DNA of 64,000 nucleotides from an uncultured Lachnospiraceae bacterium (GCA_910588845.1 CAJURU010000002.1:62001-126000), one strand, 5' to 3'. Counted from the stretch's first letter, positions 41,531-51,498 are shown. Notes: generated by a model from the letters alone, not told the origin. A program made the numbers and translations.

Positions 41531-42844
41531 CATTGAGTAATCTCCTTTCGCGGCGAGGCACAAACGATAAAGTTCGGTGCCTCGCATGTCGAATTGCCAT
41601 AGCAGCCGTGATTCCGGCGACAGAAAACGTTCGGCGTCCGCTGGATTTGTAATTAGCGGAAGGTTGCCGTGGGATTTTATGGCGGTGAGTAACGGTGCAG
41701 CCGATTTACGGAAACCGAGGACTCGCAGATAAGCGGGGGCGGTGAATGTGCGATAGTCCTCCTGGCGGATATGAAGGAGCATATGTGTAAACAGGCGGCA
41801 GAGCCGGGCATGAGTGATATTTTTGGTCTTCATATGCTGGCAGAAGCCGCTCCAATTTGTGAAATGCTCCCTCTCCGCTGCCAGGCGGTTAGCAATTTCT
41901 GGCGAACTGTCTCCCCAGGCGGCGAGGCGGTCTGTGTCGCCCGTTAGAAGTTCATAGTGAAGCAGTGCAGATAAATCATCCTCAAACAGGAAAGGATGAG
42001 GATAATCATTCAAAATATCATAGGCTGCTTTAGGCATGGCGGTTTCCGGCAGCGGAGCACGGCCATTTTTGGCGGCGCTGTTTGCTGTCTGCGTTTGCTT
42101 TACTGTTTGCAGGAAAGACGATTTTTCTCTCAAGCAGGAGCGAATGGCGGATGCCGAGCAAAAATCCTCTGTTATGGCGTTGTCGTGGTAGCCGCTGCCT
42201 TTTCTGAAAATAGGCGTTGGGATTATGGCGGAGCTGGAAGCGGCCAGGGCCTGTAGGTATTCCAGAGCGAGAATGTTATTCGGTGAAGCCAGAACGTCTT
42301 CTATTTCTTTGAATGTAGTGTAAGAAAGCGGCAAATCCGGGGAGTTATCCTCGATCTGGCAATTCTGTAACAAAGACGGCATATCTGTGGCGATATAATT
42401 CCGCAGAGCCGCAGAACGGGCAGCAGGAAAAGAGGCGCCTGCCTTCAGTTCCCGGCGCAGATTTTCCCGGTAATGCTCAGGTTCCTTTGAGAGCACATCG
42501 GCAAGCGCAGAGAGCAGTTGTGTATTATTGGTCTCTGCTCCGAAGCCCAGATGGGTGACAACGCCGGCGCCGTTTAACAGGCAGACGCCGCCTGTGGAAA
42601 AATATTCTGCGCTGGCGGTGGCAAATAGTGACGGAAGCTCTAAGACCAGGTCTGCGCCGCAGCTCAGAGCCATCAGCGTGCGGCTGTATTTGTCCATCAG
42701 GGCAGGCGCGCCCCGTTGGACAAAATTTCCGCTCATGGCAATGATCACATAGTCAGCGTGGCAAAGCTCCCTCAATTTCAGGATTTGGTATTCGTGTCCC
42801 CGGTGGAAGGGATTATATTCAGCGATAATTCCGACAACATTCAT
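41495..42844 (-). CDS. tmcAL: tRNA(Met) cytidine acetate ligase TmcAL
   Basis: The 449-residue protein begins MNVVGIIAEYNPFHRGHEYQ, with the HxGH-type nucleotide-binding motif, and then IAMSGNFVQRGAPALMDKY. This is the TmcAL (formerly YlbM) family, which acetylates the wobble cytidine of elongator tRNA-Met using acetate and ATP. The start at 42844 follows TAAAGGAGCGCTGC; the frame stays open to 43243 upstream but that extension is not protein-like. The central and C-terminal helical tRNA-binding parts are present. The length is a little above the usual 400-420. Confidence 0.9.
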   Translation of the reverse strand: MNVVGIIAEYNPFHRGHEYQILKLRELCHADYVIIAMSGNFVQRGAPALMDKYSRTLMALSCGADLVLELPSLFATASAEYFSTGGVCLLNGAGVVTHLGFGAETNNTQLLSALADVLSKEPEHYRENLRRELKAGASFPAARSAALRNYIATDMPSLLQNCQIEDNSPDLPLSYTTFKEIEDVLASPNNILALEYLQALAASSSAIIPTPIFRKGSGYHDNAITEDFCSASAIRSCLREKSSFLQTVKQTQTANSAAKNGRAPLPETAMPKAAYDILNDYPHPFLFEDDLSALLHYELLTGDTDRLAAWGDSSPEIANRLAAEREHFTNWSGFCQHMKTKNITHARLCRLFTHMLLHIRQEDYRTFTAPAYLRVLGFRKSAAPLLTAIKSHGNLPLITNPADAERFLSPESRLLWQFDMRGTELYRLCLAAKGDYSMKNDYRQQIICL

Positions 42845-43070
42845 GCAGCGCTCCTTTATCGTTCCACAGTTAAATGGCAGACAGCCGTTTTGCTGTTTCA
42901 CGTTAATTTTGAGTATTACTTTTATTATACACATTTCACAACTGAAATCAACGTGCTTTCGTGTTGAAAATATGAGGGCTTTGTGGTAGCATGGAAGAGG
43001 AACTGGAGCTGGTTTCGGCTTATCGGAGGAACATATTATACTACGAAAGAGAATAAATGGGGGGCTGCAT

Positions 43071-43928
43071 ATGAAATTTGTCTGGGATATTATTTGGAAA
43101 ACTTTGAGTCGATTTGTTACCTTTGTCGGGGCGATATGGGTGATTATTGATATTGCTGCAAATTTTACCCCTGAGATAGAGGAGATGCAGAAAAACGGAT
43201 GTTTGATTATGGGAGGAGCCGTCTGTATTACTGCCGCTATCATGATGAAATATATGAAAGATTATTTTTGGCATAAAATAAAGATACCGAATACGGATGC
43301 AAGAATTTGCGTGAAAATTGGCGATATCACAAAGGGGAAGAAAGGAAGCCGTGTCATTGGAATCAATAATAAGCTGGAAACGTCTGCCGCTGCTATTGCA
43401 AAGAACAGCATTCATGAAAAGGTAATAAAAAAACACGGGGAAGCGATTATCCAGGAAAAATTTGACGAGGCCAAACAGAAATTAGAAAAAGTTTCTGGAA
43501 GACAGGAGTATGCCTTTGGCGATGCGTTTAGCTGTGAGGTCCAAGATAAGCATTACATTTTCCTTGTGATGTCTGAAATGAACAACCCTACGCATCCGAC
43601 AGTGGGAAATGAACAATTGCTAGGGGCGATTAATCGCTTTTTTCATAATCAAAAAAATATTCATATTGATCAAGATATTTTATGTTTCCCGGTAATTGGA
43701 ACCGGCGCAGGCGGAAACAGCATGAGCCAAAAAGAAGTAATCTGCGAAATTGCAAGGCAGTTTGTATTGTTTAAAAAGAGCGGAAGGGATGAGACAAGCA
43801 GAATAAGGGATTTGAACATTGTCGTCTGGTGGAAGAATTTACATTCGATTGATTGGCACGATATGGTGAAAGAAGTTGACGCTATTGTGGCGGCTTGTGG
43901 GGATTGCAATACAGTCTCAGCGCCGTAG
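43071..43928 (+). CDS. Two-helix membrane protein with ThsA-like macro domain
   Basis: The 285-residue protein has two transmembrane helices (about 13-31 and 43-60), then a macro-like domain from about residue 79. Its motifs are ICVKIGDI, SRVIGINNKLETS, KNSIHEKVIK and FPVIGTGAGG (205-214). This is the arrangement of transmembrane-macro effectors related to Thoeris ThsA (DUF6430 type), where the macro domain binds a TIR-made nucleotide and the helices attack the membrane. No TIR gene is visible beside it: the neighbours are tmcAL and a chemoreceptor. It may be an orphan effector, a partner of a distant TIR, or have a different role. The start follows GGGGGGC. Confidence 0.65.
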   Translation: MKFVWDIIWKTLSRFVTFVGAIWVIIDIAANFTPEIEEMQKNGCLIMGGAVCITAAIMMKYMKDYFWHKIKIPNTDARICVKIGDITKGKKGSRVIGINNKLETSAAAIAKNSIHEKVIKKHGEAIIQEKFDEAKQKLEKVSGRQEYAFGDAFSCEVQDKHYIFLVMSEMNNPTHPTVGNEQLLGAINRFFHNQKNIHIDQDILCFPVIGTGAGGNSMSQKEVICEIARQFVLFKKSGRDETSRIRDLNIVVWWKNLHSIDWHDMVKEVDAIVAACGDCNTVSAP

Positions 43929-43958
43929 AACATAGCTTGAATGATAATAAAGAATGAA

Positions 43959-43999
43959 AAAGGAACAGACATTGCGGAGAAAGCGTTGTCTGTTCCTTT
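43959..43999. terminator. Bidirectional terminator between macro and chemoreceptor genes
   Basis: AAAGGAACAGACA (43959-43971) pairs with TGTCTGTTCCTTT (43987-43999), with A-rich and T-rich flanks. It lies between two convergent genes. Confidence 0.75.
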
Positions 44000-44050
44000 G
44001 ACAGTTTGTTGAAGGGTTTAAGACGTATGACACGATATAAAAATGTATGG

Positions 44051-45730
44051 TTATCTGCGCAACCGGAACCTATGTACAGAAACTTTGAGGCCTTCTGCCT
44101 GGTTTTGCAAATCTCTTGCCAGCTTCGCAGATTCCTGGGCAGTGGAGGCGTTCGTCTGCACGACTTCGGAAATCTGCTCCATACCCTGCGTAATTTGCTG
44201 TAGAGAATGGGATTGTGAAATGGCAGATTCGGCAATTCGCTCTATCATCGTGGAAGATTCCTGAGCGCTGGAAACGACAGCCGAGATGGATTCTGTTGTC
44301 TCCTCGGTCAGAGAAGAGCCATATTCTACAAGCTTCATGGAATTCTCAATCAGTTCGGCGATATCCTGCGCAGATACGGAACTCTTATTGGCAAGGTTCT
44401 GCACTTCACCGGCAACAATGGCAAATCCTTTGCCGGCTTCGCCTGCACGCGCGGCTTCCACGGAAGCGTTCAGTGCGAGGATGTTGGTCTGGAACGAGAT
44501 ATCTTCAATCGTCTTAATAATGCCGCCAATCTGGTGGGACGCCTCGGAAATATCATTCATAGCATTTGTCAGGGCTTCCATCTTCTGACAACAGATTTGC
44601 AGCTGCTTTGCCGCTTCTGCGGAATGCTGGCTGGCAGTGTCGGCGTCTTTGGAGGTGCGGTCTACCTGTCCGTAAATATCCTGAATGCTGGCGGAAAGCT
44701 CCTCTACTGCGGAGGCCTGGCGTACAGTGCCGCTGGATAACACTTCGGCGTCAGACGCCATCTGTCTGGATTCATCCGATACCTGATCGGCAGTGATACT
44801 AATCTGAGAGAGCGCCTGGTTAAGTGAATCTAAAATCTGGCGCATCGCATTTTGGATAGGCAAAAATTCGCCGCGGTAATCGTCGCCGATTGTGAGATCC
44901 ATCGTGCCCTCTGCCATTTTAGCAAGTTTGTCGTCAATATCCTGGATATATTTTTTCAGTTCGCGTTTTGTCTCATGAATAGATTCTACCAGCATACCAA
45001 TCTCAGAGGTGTTTGATTTCAAGGCGAAATTGGCGGAGAGGTTACCTTTTGAAATCTCTCCCATCTGGTCGCGGACAGCGATGACTGGCCGCAGCACACG
45101 TCTATTTGTGACAAACATGATGGCAAACTGGATAAAGGCAATTATAATCAACGTGATAAGCATTGTCTTCCTGATGAAGCCTGCCTGGTAGTTCAGATCA
45201 TCAATGCGCGCTATAGTCCTGGTGTCCAGTGCAGAAAGAAACTGTTCTTTAAGCGAATTAATCTTGGTGATGGCGGTGCTGTAATCTTTGCCATAGACGT
45301 ATGCGATGGCGTTTTCTCTGTCGCCATTCTGAACCATTTTCATGGATTCTTCCTCTAAAGGGACAAGCTCATTGGAGAGAGAAGACATTTCATCAATCAT
45401 GGCCTGTTCGTCCTCAGTGATACCAATTTCCTGCATGGCGGCAACGCCAATGTCACGGTTTTTCAGTTCGTTGACTTCCATCATGTAATTGTCATAATGC
45501 TGCTGTTCGCCAGTTGCCGCGAATGCGCGTACTTCATTTGTCAGATACGCGGAGCCGTTCATGAAGCGGTTCGCGTTATAAGTCAAATCATACCGCTCTG
45601 CATTTGCCGTATTCAGCAAATCACGAATATGGCTGTTTCCAAACAGTGCAAGCCCCATAAAAAGTAGTGCGAGAATGGATAATCCGTTCAAAATTATAGT
45701 AAGCGTAGATTGGTTGATAGATTTTTTCAT
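44051..45730 (-). CDS. Methyl-accepting chemotaxis protein
   Basis: The 559-residue receptor has an N-terminal helix (about 11-30), an outer four-helix-bundle ligand domain and a second helix (about 188-206). A HAMP domain with RPVIAVRDQMGEISKGNLSA follows, and the signalling hairpin reads ISFQTNILALNASVEAARAG, then EAGKGFAIVAGEVQNLANK. The start follows GAAGGAGTTCTAAACT. It works with CheW/CheV and CheA at the cell pole. The ligand is unknown. Confidence 0.93.
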   Translation of the reverse strand: MKKSINQSTLTIILNGLSILALLFMGLALFGNSHIRDLLNTANAERYDLTYNANRFMNGSAYLTNEVRAFAATGEQQHYDNYMMEVNELKNRDIGVAAMQEIGITEDEQAMIDEMSSLSNELVPLEEESMKMVQNGDRENAIAYVYGKDYSTAITKINSLKEQFLSALDTRTIARIDDLNYQAGFIRKTMLITLIIIAFIQFAIMFVTNRRVLRPVIAVRDQMGEISKGNLSANFALKSNTSEIGMLVESIHETKRELKKYIQDIDDKLAKMAEGTMDLTIGDDYRGEFLPIQNAMRQILDSLNQALSQISITADQVSDESRQMASDAEVLSSGTVRQASAVEELSASIQDIYGQVDRTSKDADTASQHSAEAAKQLQICCQKMEALTNAMNDISEASHQIGGIIKTIEDISFQTNILALNASVEAARAGEAGKGFAIVAGEVQNLANKSSVSAQDIAELIENSMKLVEYGSSLTEETTESISAVVSSAQESSTMIERIAESAISQSHSLQQITQGMEQISEVVQTNASTAQESAKLARDLQNQAEGLKVSVHRFRLRR

Positions 45731-45983
45731 AGTTTAGAACTCCTTCCGGTGTATCTTGCGTATTTTCTCCATTTACCAAAGAGAAAATCATAATTATGAT
45801 ACTGTCTATTTTACAGGATATAATGAAAAAATGCAATTCCCTTTCTATTTGTGTTTCGTTATTTATTTTGAGAGATAGGGAAAGAGCCTGTCGCATAAAA
45901 GCGTAAAAGTAACCTGAGGCCAGAGTAAAAATCGTCCTAAAACAGATACTAATGAAAAAAGTGTTTGTTTGGAGGAATTTCGT

Positions 45984-47249
45984 ATGGAGGAAAGGACGTA
46001 TCTGTGTATTGATTTAAAGTCATTTTATGCTTCCGTGGAGTGCGTGGAACGCGGGCTTGATCCGATGAAGGTAAACCTGGCGGTGGCAGACCCGGAGCGC
46101 GGGACAGGGACGGTATGCCTTGCCGTTTCGCCATCCATGAAAGCGTTGGGGGTCAAAAATCGCTGCCGCGTTTATGAAATTCCCCAAAATATTGAGTATA
46201 TTATGGCGCCGCCGCGCATGAAGCTTTATATCAAATATTCTGCCAATGTCTACGCGGTGTATTTGAAATATTTGGCGAAAGAGGATGTTCATGTGTATTC
46301 TATTGATGAAGCATTTCTTGATGTAACCCAGTATCTTGCGCTGTATCATCTTACAGCCGGGGAACTTGCCGTTGCGATTATGGAGGATATCAGGAAAACT
46401 ACCGGGATTACAGCTACTGCCGGTATTGGAACCAACCTTTATCTGGCAAAGATAGCGCTGGATATTATGGCAAAACATGCGACGGATAATATAGGCTTTC
46501 TTGATGAAGAATTGTATAGGAACATGTTGTGGGATCATACGCCGCTTACGGATTTCTGGCGGGTGGGGGCGGGTACACAGAAGCGTTTGGGTCATGTGGG
46601 AATTATGACAATGGGCGATATTGCCCATGCGGATGAGGATATGCTTTACAACATGTTCGGCGTGGATGCGGAGCTTCTCATAGATCATGCCTGGGGCAGA
46701 GAAAGCGCCACGATGGAAGATATAAAATCATATCGGCCACAAAATAATTCGCTTTCTTGCGGGCAGGTACTCCTTCGAGATTATACATTTGAGGAGGCCA
46801 GGCTTATCGTAAAAGAGATGGTGGATAGTCTTTGTCTTGATATGGCGTCCCAGGGAGCGGCCTCACACTCTTTTACCTTGACGGTCAGCTATTCTTATGA
46901 GACAGGGTTAAAACCTGCGGCGGGAACTGTGACAATAGCTGCCGCATCAAACAGTTACCGCGTTATCGTATCGAATATCCTTAAATTATATGAACGTATT
47001 GTGCACAGGGGCGAACCCATCCGTAAACTCAACGTGTCTTGCAACAGCGTTACAAAGGAGATCTATGAGCAATATAATCTGTTTACCGATTATGCGGCGG
47101 CGCAGAGGGATGAGAAATTGCAGCGGGCAGTGCTTCAGATCAAGCGGCGGTATGGGAAAAACGCCATTGTCCGGGGCATGGATTTACAGGAAGCCGGAAC
47201 AGCCATGGAGCGCAATCGGCAGATAGGAGGGCATAAAAGCGGTGAATAA
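45984..47249 (+). CDS. Y-family DNA polymerase (UmuC/DinB type)
   Basis: The 421-residue protein begins MEERTYLCIDLKSFYASVEC, containing the first catalytic Asp, then VYSIDEAFLDVTQYL with the DE pair near residue 110, and TATAGIGTNLYLAKIALDI. It is a lesion-bypass polymerase of the UvrX/YqjW type. The ATG at 45984, seven bases after GGAGGA, is preferred over a TTG at 45969. It overlaps the following YolD-like gene by 8 nt, a known pairing in Firmicutes mobile and chromosomal loci. I see no clear LexA box upstream. Confidence 0.9.
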   Translation: MEERTYLCIDLKSFYASVECVERGLDPMKVNLAVADPERGTGTVCLAVSPSMKALGVKNRCRVYEIPQNIEYIMAPPRMKLYIKYSANVYAVYLKYLAKEDVHVYSIDEAFLDVTQYLALYHLTAGELAVAIMEDIRKTTGITATAGIGTNLYLAKIALDIMAKHATDNIGFLDEELYRNMLWDHTPLTDFWRVGAGTQKRLGHVGIMTMGDIAHADEDMLYNMFGVDAELLIDHAWGRESATMEDIKSYRPQNNSLSCGQVLLRDYTFEEARLIVKEMVDSLCLDMASQGAASHSFTLTVSYSYETGLKPAAGTVTIAAASNSYRVIVSNILKLYERIVHRGEPIRKLNVSCNSVTKEIYEQYNLFTDYAAAQRDEKLQRAVLQIKRRYGKNAIVRGMDLQEAGTAMERNRQIGGHKSGE

Positions 47250-47625
47250 TTTACATCACAGAATGGATCAGGCAAATCGGGCAAAACAATTCATGCCTTT
47301 TGACGCCTTAAAAGGTTTCCGCGAAGCGCTTGCAGAAAAAGAGAAGCTTCTTGTACCGAAAAAAGAATTGAGCGAGGAGCGCAAGGCGGAGCTTGACAGC
47401 ATATTGCATCAAATTCACCGGATGGATGTTGTGAAAGCGGAATATTTTCGTGATGGGGAATATGTGCAGGTGACGGGTGAGGTTTCCGATATAGACGAAA
47501 TTCGCAGGATATTAAAAATTGCCGGCATGGGGATTCCCATAGACGACATCTCTGATTTGCAGGGGCTGCATGAAAATGTTGAAAATTCGGTACATTTAGG
47601 GTGTAATAATGTAAAAGGTTTTTAA
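47242..47625 (+). CDS. YolD-like family protein
   Basis: The 127-residue protein starts with GTG at 47242 and has RAKQFMPFDALKGFREALAE, then LDSILHQIHRMDVVKAEYFR and a C-terminal ISDLQGLHE. This is the YolD-like pattern. YolD proteins are small partners encoded with UvrX-type polymerases, probably acting like UmuD. The 8-nt overlap with the polymerase gene supports coupled translation. Confidence 0.8.
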   Translation: MNNLHHRMDQANRAKQFMPFDALKGFREALAEKEKLLVPKKELSEERKAELDSILHQIHRMDVVKAEYFRDGEYVQVTGEVSDIDEIRRILKIAGMGIPIDDISDLQGLHENVENSVHLGCNNVKGF

Positions 47626-47857
47626 GGGATATGTGATGATGGCTCTTGTTATTTTTTGACCGCATTTGGTGCGACAAAGAAGGATTGCTCATTTATTTCT
47701 TCTTTTGTGCCTCTCATAACAAAAATCCCTTTAAAATCACAATTTAGAATGTCGCCTATCTGACAGCCGAACGAACCATAAACAGTGATATTCGCCATAA
47801 GGCGAGCTACAGAAAGAAAAGGAAAAATCCGCCGCTTTCTGAAATTTTCAGAAAATA

Positions 47858-47884
47858 TTAGCACTCACCTATTGACAGTGCTAA
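47858..47884 (+). promoter_or_regulatory. CIRCE operator upstream of clpB
   Basis: TTAGCACTC, nine bases, then CAGTGCTAA matches the CIRCE consensus with one mismatch (C for G). HrcA binds CIRCE and represses heat-shock genes. It lies 146 bp before the clpB start and overlaps the -35 box. Confidence 0.9.
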
Positions 47885-47901
47885 CAATTGGTGCTATTGT
47901 T
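47873..47901 (+). promoter_or_regulatory. clpB promoter
   Basis: TTGACA (47873-47878) and TATTGT (47896-47901) are 17 bp apart. The -35 box is inside CIRCE, so HrcA binding would block RNA polymerase. The rest of the 404-bp gap between the YolD-like gene and clpB holds no supported gene. Confidence 0.75.
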
Positions 47902-48029
47902 ATCTCGAAGCAAGGGAGCGCGTCTATCGGGTATGCGAAATCTATGCCTGAACAGACAAACTTGACTGAAATATTATTGGTGAGGCAACAATATTATAGA
48001 TGGGAAACAAGCTGGAAGGAGGAATCTTT

Positions 48030-50615
48030 ATGAACATTCAGAAATTCACTCAGAAGTCAATCGAGGCCATCAACGGCTGTGAAAAGCTGGCATACGAATA
48101 TGGCAACCAGGAGATCGAGCAGGAGCATTTGCTGGTTTCTCTTCTGTTGCAGGAAGACGGTCTGATTCCCAAATTGATTGAGAAGATGGAAATAAATAAA
48201 GAACATTTTATACAAAATGCAAAGGACCATCTGGCAAAGAGAGTTAAGGTGTCCGGCGGGCAGATTTATATGGGACAGAACTTGAATAAGGTGTTGGTGA
48301 GCGCGGAGGACGAGGCAAAGAAAATGGGAGACGCGTATGTGTCGGTGGAACATTTATTCCTGACACTGATCAAATACCCCAATCAGGCGCTGAAAGAAAT
48401 CTTTAAAGAATATGGTATTACCAGAGACCGTTTTTTGCAGGCGCTTGCGACTGTGCGGGGCAATCAGAGCGTGGTTTCCGACAATCCAGAAGCGACGTAT
48501 GATACCTTGACGAAATACGGCTACGATATGGTAGAACGCGCCAGAGAACAGAAACTAGACCCGGTGATCGGGCGTGACGGAGAAATTCGTAATGTTGTAC
48601 GTATTCTCTCCAGAAAGACCAAGAATAATCCGGTGTTGATTGGAGAGCCGGGCGTGGGCAAGACGGCGGTGGTCGAAGGGCTTGCGCAGCGAATTGTGCG
48701 CGGAGACGTGCCGGAAGGGTTGAAAGACAAGCGGTTGTTTGCGTTGGACATGGGCGCATTAGTGGCAGGCGCGAAATACCGGGGAGAATTTGAGGAGCGC
48801 CTGAAAGCGGTTTTAGACGAGATTAAGAGCAGTGAAGGGCAGATTATCCTGTTTATAGACGAACTGCACACAATTGTCGGCGCGGGCAAGACCGATGGAG
48901 CCATGGACGCCGGGCAGCTCTTAAAGCCTATGCTTGCCAGGGGAGAACTCCATTGTATCGGTGCGACGACGCTTGACGAGTACCGTGAATACATTGAGAA
49001 GGACGCGGCCTTAGAGCGGCGGTTCCAGCCGGTAATGGTGGAAGAACCGACGGTGGAAGATACGATTTCCATTTTGCGCGGACTAAAAGACCGATACGAG
49101 GTATTTCACGGCGTAAAGATTACAGACGGCGCGCTGGTATCAGCGGCAGTACTCTCAAACCGTTATATCAGCGACCGTTTCCTGCCGGATAAAGCCATTG
49201 ATTTAGTGGACGAGGCTTGCGCGCTGATTAAGACGGAGCTTGATTCTATGCCTACCGAGCTGGATGAATTGCAGCGCAGGGTGATGCAGATGGAAATTGA
49301 AGAGGCGGCGCTCAAGAAAGAGGAAGACCGCTTGAGCAAGGACCGTCTGGAAACGTTACAGCGGGAACTTGCAGATTTGAAAAATGATTTCCAGTCCAAG
49401 AAAGCCCAATGGGACAACGAGAAAAATTCTGTGGAGCGGGTACAAAAGCTCAGGGAAGAGTTGGAAGCCATTAACGGTGAGATTGCCAAGGCGCAGCAGA
49501 GTTACGATCTGGAAAAAGCCGCCGAGCTGCAATATGGCAGGAAGCCCGAGTTGCAGCGGCAGCTGGAGATAGAAGAAGAACAGGTGAAGAAGAAAGATTT
49601 GAGCCTGGTACATGAAAATGTCAGCGAGGAGGAGATTGCCAAAATTATTTCCCGCTGGACGGGCATTCCGGTGGCAAAATTGACGGAGAGTGAGCGCAAC
49701 AAGACTTTACATCTGGATGAGGAGCTTCATAAGCGCGTAATCGGGCAGGACGAGGGCGTCACGAAGGTTACGGAGGCAATCATCCGTTCCAAAGCTGGCA
49801 TCAAAGATCCCAGCAAGCCGATCGGTTCCTTCCTGTTCCTGGGGCCTACCGGCGTGGGCAAGACGGAGCTTGCTAAAGCGCTGGCGGCGAGCTTGTTTGA
49901 CGATGAGAATAATATGGTGCGGATTGACATGAGCGAGTATATGGAGAAATATTCTGTCTCCCGCTTAATTGGGGCGCCTCCCGGATATGTCGGCTATGAG
50001 GAAGGCGGACAGCTCACGGAGGCAGTGCGCAGAAAACAGTATTCCGTGGTATTGTTTGACGAGGTGGAGAAAGCGCACCCGGATGTGTTCAACGTGCTAT
50101 TGCAGGTCTTGGACGACGGCAGGATTACCGATTCTCAGGGACGTACTGTGGACTTTAAGAATACCATATTGATTATGACGTCTAACCTTGGTTCCTCCTA
50201 CTTGTTGGAGGGCATTGAGGAGGACGGAGAGATTAATGCCGCATGTGAAGAAGCCGTTATGAATGAGTTGCGAGGGAATTTCCGGCCGGAATTTCTAAAC
50301 CGATTGGACGAAGTGATTATGTTTAAACCGCTGACAAAAGGCAATATTGGCGGAATCATCCGGCTTTTGATGGCGGACTTAAACAAGAGGCTTGTCGAGC
50401 GGGAGATTTCTGTAGAATTGAGCGCTGAGGCAGAGCAGTTTATTGTGGATAACGGTTACGATCCGGTCTATGGGGCGCGCCCGCTCAAGCGGTATCTGCA
50501 AAAGACCGTGGAGACGTTGGCTGCGAAGCTGATTCTTGCCGATGGGGCAGGCGCCGGAGATATTATTTTTATTGAGCTTCAAAATGGCGCATTGGCTGCA
50601 AAATGTAAAAAGTAA
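48030..50615 (+). CDS. clpB: ATP-dependent disaggregase ClpB
   Basis: The 861-residue protein has the Clp N domain (MNIQKFTQKSIEAINGCEKL) and NBD1 with Walker A GEPGVGKTAVVEGLA and Walker B IILFIDELHTIVGAGK. A coiled-coil middle domain follows (about residues 400-520), then NBD2 with GPTGVGKTELAKALA and VVLFDEVEKAHPDV. ClpB works with DnaK to pull apart protein aggregates. The middle domain separates it from ClpA/ClpC. The ATG at 48030 follows GGAAGGAGGAATCTTT; the frame is open to 48000 without a better site. CIRCE control indicates heat-shock regulation by HrcA. Confidence 0.96.
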   Translation: MNIQKFTQKSIEAINGCEKLAYEYGNQEIEQEHLLVSLLLQEDGLIPKLIEKMEINKEHFIQNAKDHLAKRVKVSGGQIYMGQNLNKVLVSAEDEAKKMGDAYVSVEHLFLTLIKYPNQALKEIFKEYGITRDRFLQALATVRGNQSVVSDNPEATYDTLTKYGYDMVERAREQKLDPVIGRDGEIRNVVRILSRKTKNNPVLIGEPGVGKTAVVEGLAQRIVRGDVPEGLKDKRLFALDMGALVAGAKYRGEFEERLKAVLDEIKSSEGQIILFIDELHTIVGAGKTDGAMDAGQLLKPMLARGELHCIGATTLDEYREYIEKDAALERRFQPVMVEEPTVEDTISILRGLKDRYEVFHGVKITDGALVSAAVLSNRYISDRFLPDKAIDLVDEACALIKTELDSMPTELDELQRRVMQMEIEEAALKKEEDRLSKDRLETLQRELADLKNDFQSKKAQWDNEKNSVERVQKLREELEAINGEIAKAQQSYDLEKAAELQYGRKPELQRQLEIEEEQVKKKDLSLVHENVSEEEIAKIISRWTGIPVAKLTESERNKTLHLDEELHKRVIGQDEGVTKVTEAIIRSKAGIKDPSKPIGSFLFLGPTGVGKTELAKALAASLFDDENNMVRIDMSEYMEKYSVSRLIGAPPGYVGYEEGGQLTEAVRRKQYSVVLFDEVEKAHPDVFNVLLQVLDDGRITDSQGRTVDFKNTILIMTSNLGSSYLLEGIEEDGEINAACEEAVMNELRGNFRPEFLNRLDEVIMFKPLTKGNIGGIIRLLMADLNKRLVEREISVELSAEAEQFIVDNGYDPVYGARPLKRYLQKTVETLAAKLILADGAGAGDIIFIELQNGALAAKCKK

Positions 50616-50623
50616 ATTTGCCA

Positions 50624-50668
50624 GGAGCTGCCGCTCTCAGATACTTCAACATTTGAGAGGGCAGCTCC
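50624..50668 (+). terminator. Terminator after clpB
   Basis: GGAGCTGCC-CTCTCAG pairs with TTGAGAG-GGCAGCTCC, a long stem of about 16 bp, followed by CAATTTTGTTATTTTA. It lies nine bases after the clpB stop. Confidence 0.8.
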
Positions 50669-50739
50669 CAATTTTGTTATTTTATTTCACATAAAGTACA
50701 GACCATCCGTCATACATTTCATAGAAGTATCTGTGGAGT

Positions 50740-51498
50740 ATGCAAGGGATGAGTGGAAAGAAAATTTGGCAACGGATTTGGAAGAATCATACGAAACTGC
50801 ATTTCTGGGAAAAATGTCTGGTGTTTGATTTATTTTGCATCTGTTTGGCGACGGGCGCTATTATGAGCGGCACAGGACATTTGGGGGCCGAAAATGAGGG
50901 CGTTTTGGCGACCGCTCAGGTTCAGAAAGATACGCAGCAGGAAACGAAAAAAATTGCGCTTACCTTTGACGACGGCCCGCATCCTCAGTATACGCCGGAA
51001 ATGCTTGCCGCATTAAAAGATCGGGATGTGAAGGCAACGTTTTTTCTGTTGGGGGAGGAGGTTGAGAAATACCCGGAAATTGTCGAAGAGATTTATGAGC
51101 AGGGGCATTTGATTGGCAACCATTCCTACAAACATGAACAGCTCAGTAAGCTCTCTATGAAACAGGCTTGTGAGCAAGTGAATCGGACTAATGAGTTGAT
51201 TTGCGACGTTACCGGCACATATCCTTCCTATATCCGCCCGCCGTTTGGCGACTGGCATGAGAAGTTAGACTGCGAGGTAAATATGGTGGAGGTGCTCTGG
51301 GATGTGGACACACTTGACTGGTCCAGCCAGAATCATGCGCAGATTGTAAATAAGGTATTAAAAAATGTACAGGAAAATGATATAATACTCATGCATGACG
51401 GTTATGAAACCTCTGTCACTGCGGCAGAGGAGATAATAGATACCTTAAAGAAGCAAGGATATGAATTTGTGACGGTCGATGAAATTTTGTTTGATTAG
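50740..51498 (+). CDS. Polysaccharide deacetylase family protein
   Basis: The 252-residue protein has an N-terminal membrane anchor (about residues 28-46) and the NodB domain. Its motifs are IALTFDDGPHPQYTPEML, with the metal and catalytic aspartates, LIGNHSYKHEQLSKL, with the HxxxH ligands, YIRPPFGDWHEKL and ILMHDGYETS. Such enzymes remove acetyl groups from peptidoglycan or other surface glycans. The start may be ATG 50740 or ATG 50749; the ribosome binding site is weak for both. It acts outside the membrane. Confidence 0.9.
   Translation: MQGMSGKKIWQRIWKNHTKLHFWEKCLVFDLFCICLATGAIMSGTGHLGAENEGVLATAQVQKDTQQETKKIALTFDDGPHPQYTPEMLAALKDRDVKATFFLLGEEVEKYPEIVEEIYEQGHLIGNHSYKHEQLSKLSMKQACEQVNRTNELICDVTGTYPSYIRPPFGDWHEKLDCEVNMVEVLWDVDTLDWSSQNHAQIVNKVLKNVQENDIILMHDGYETSVTAAEEIIDTLKKQGYEFVTVDEILFD

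Noticed and set aside
42845..43243. N-terminal extension of TmcAL
   Set aside because: The frame is open but not protein-like, and the ATG at 42844 has a strong ribosome binding site and the canonical family start.
45731..45983. LexA (SOS) box before the Y-family polymerase gene
   Set aside because: I looked for GAAC-N4-GTTC and did not find it in this gap.
47649..47864. Leftward 71-codon frame before clpB
   Set aside because: It has no ribosome binding site and no recognisable family, and it overlaps the CIRCE promoter region.
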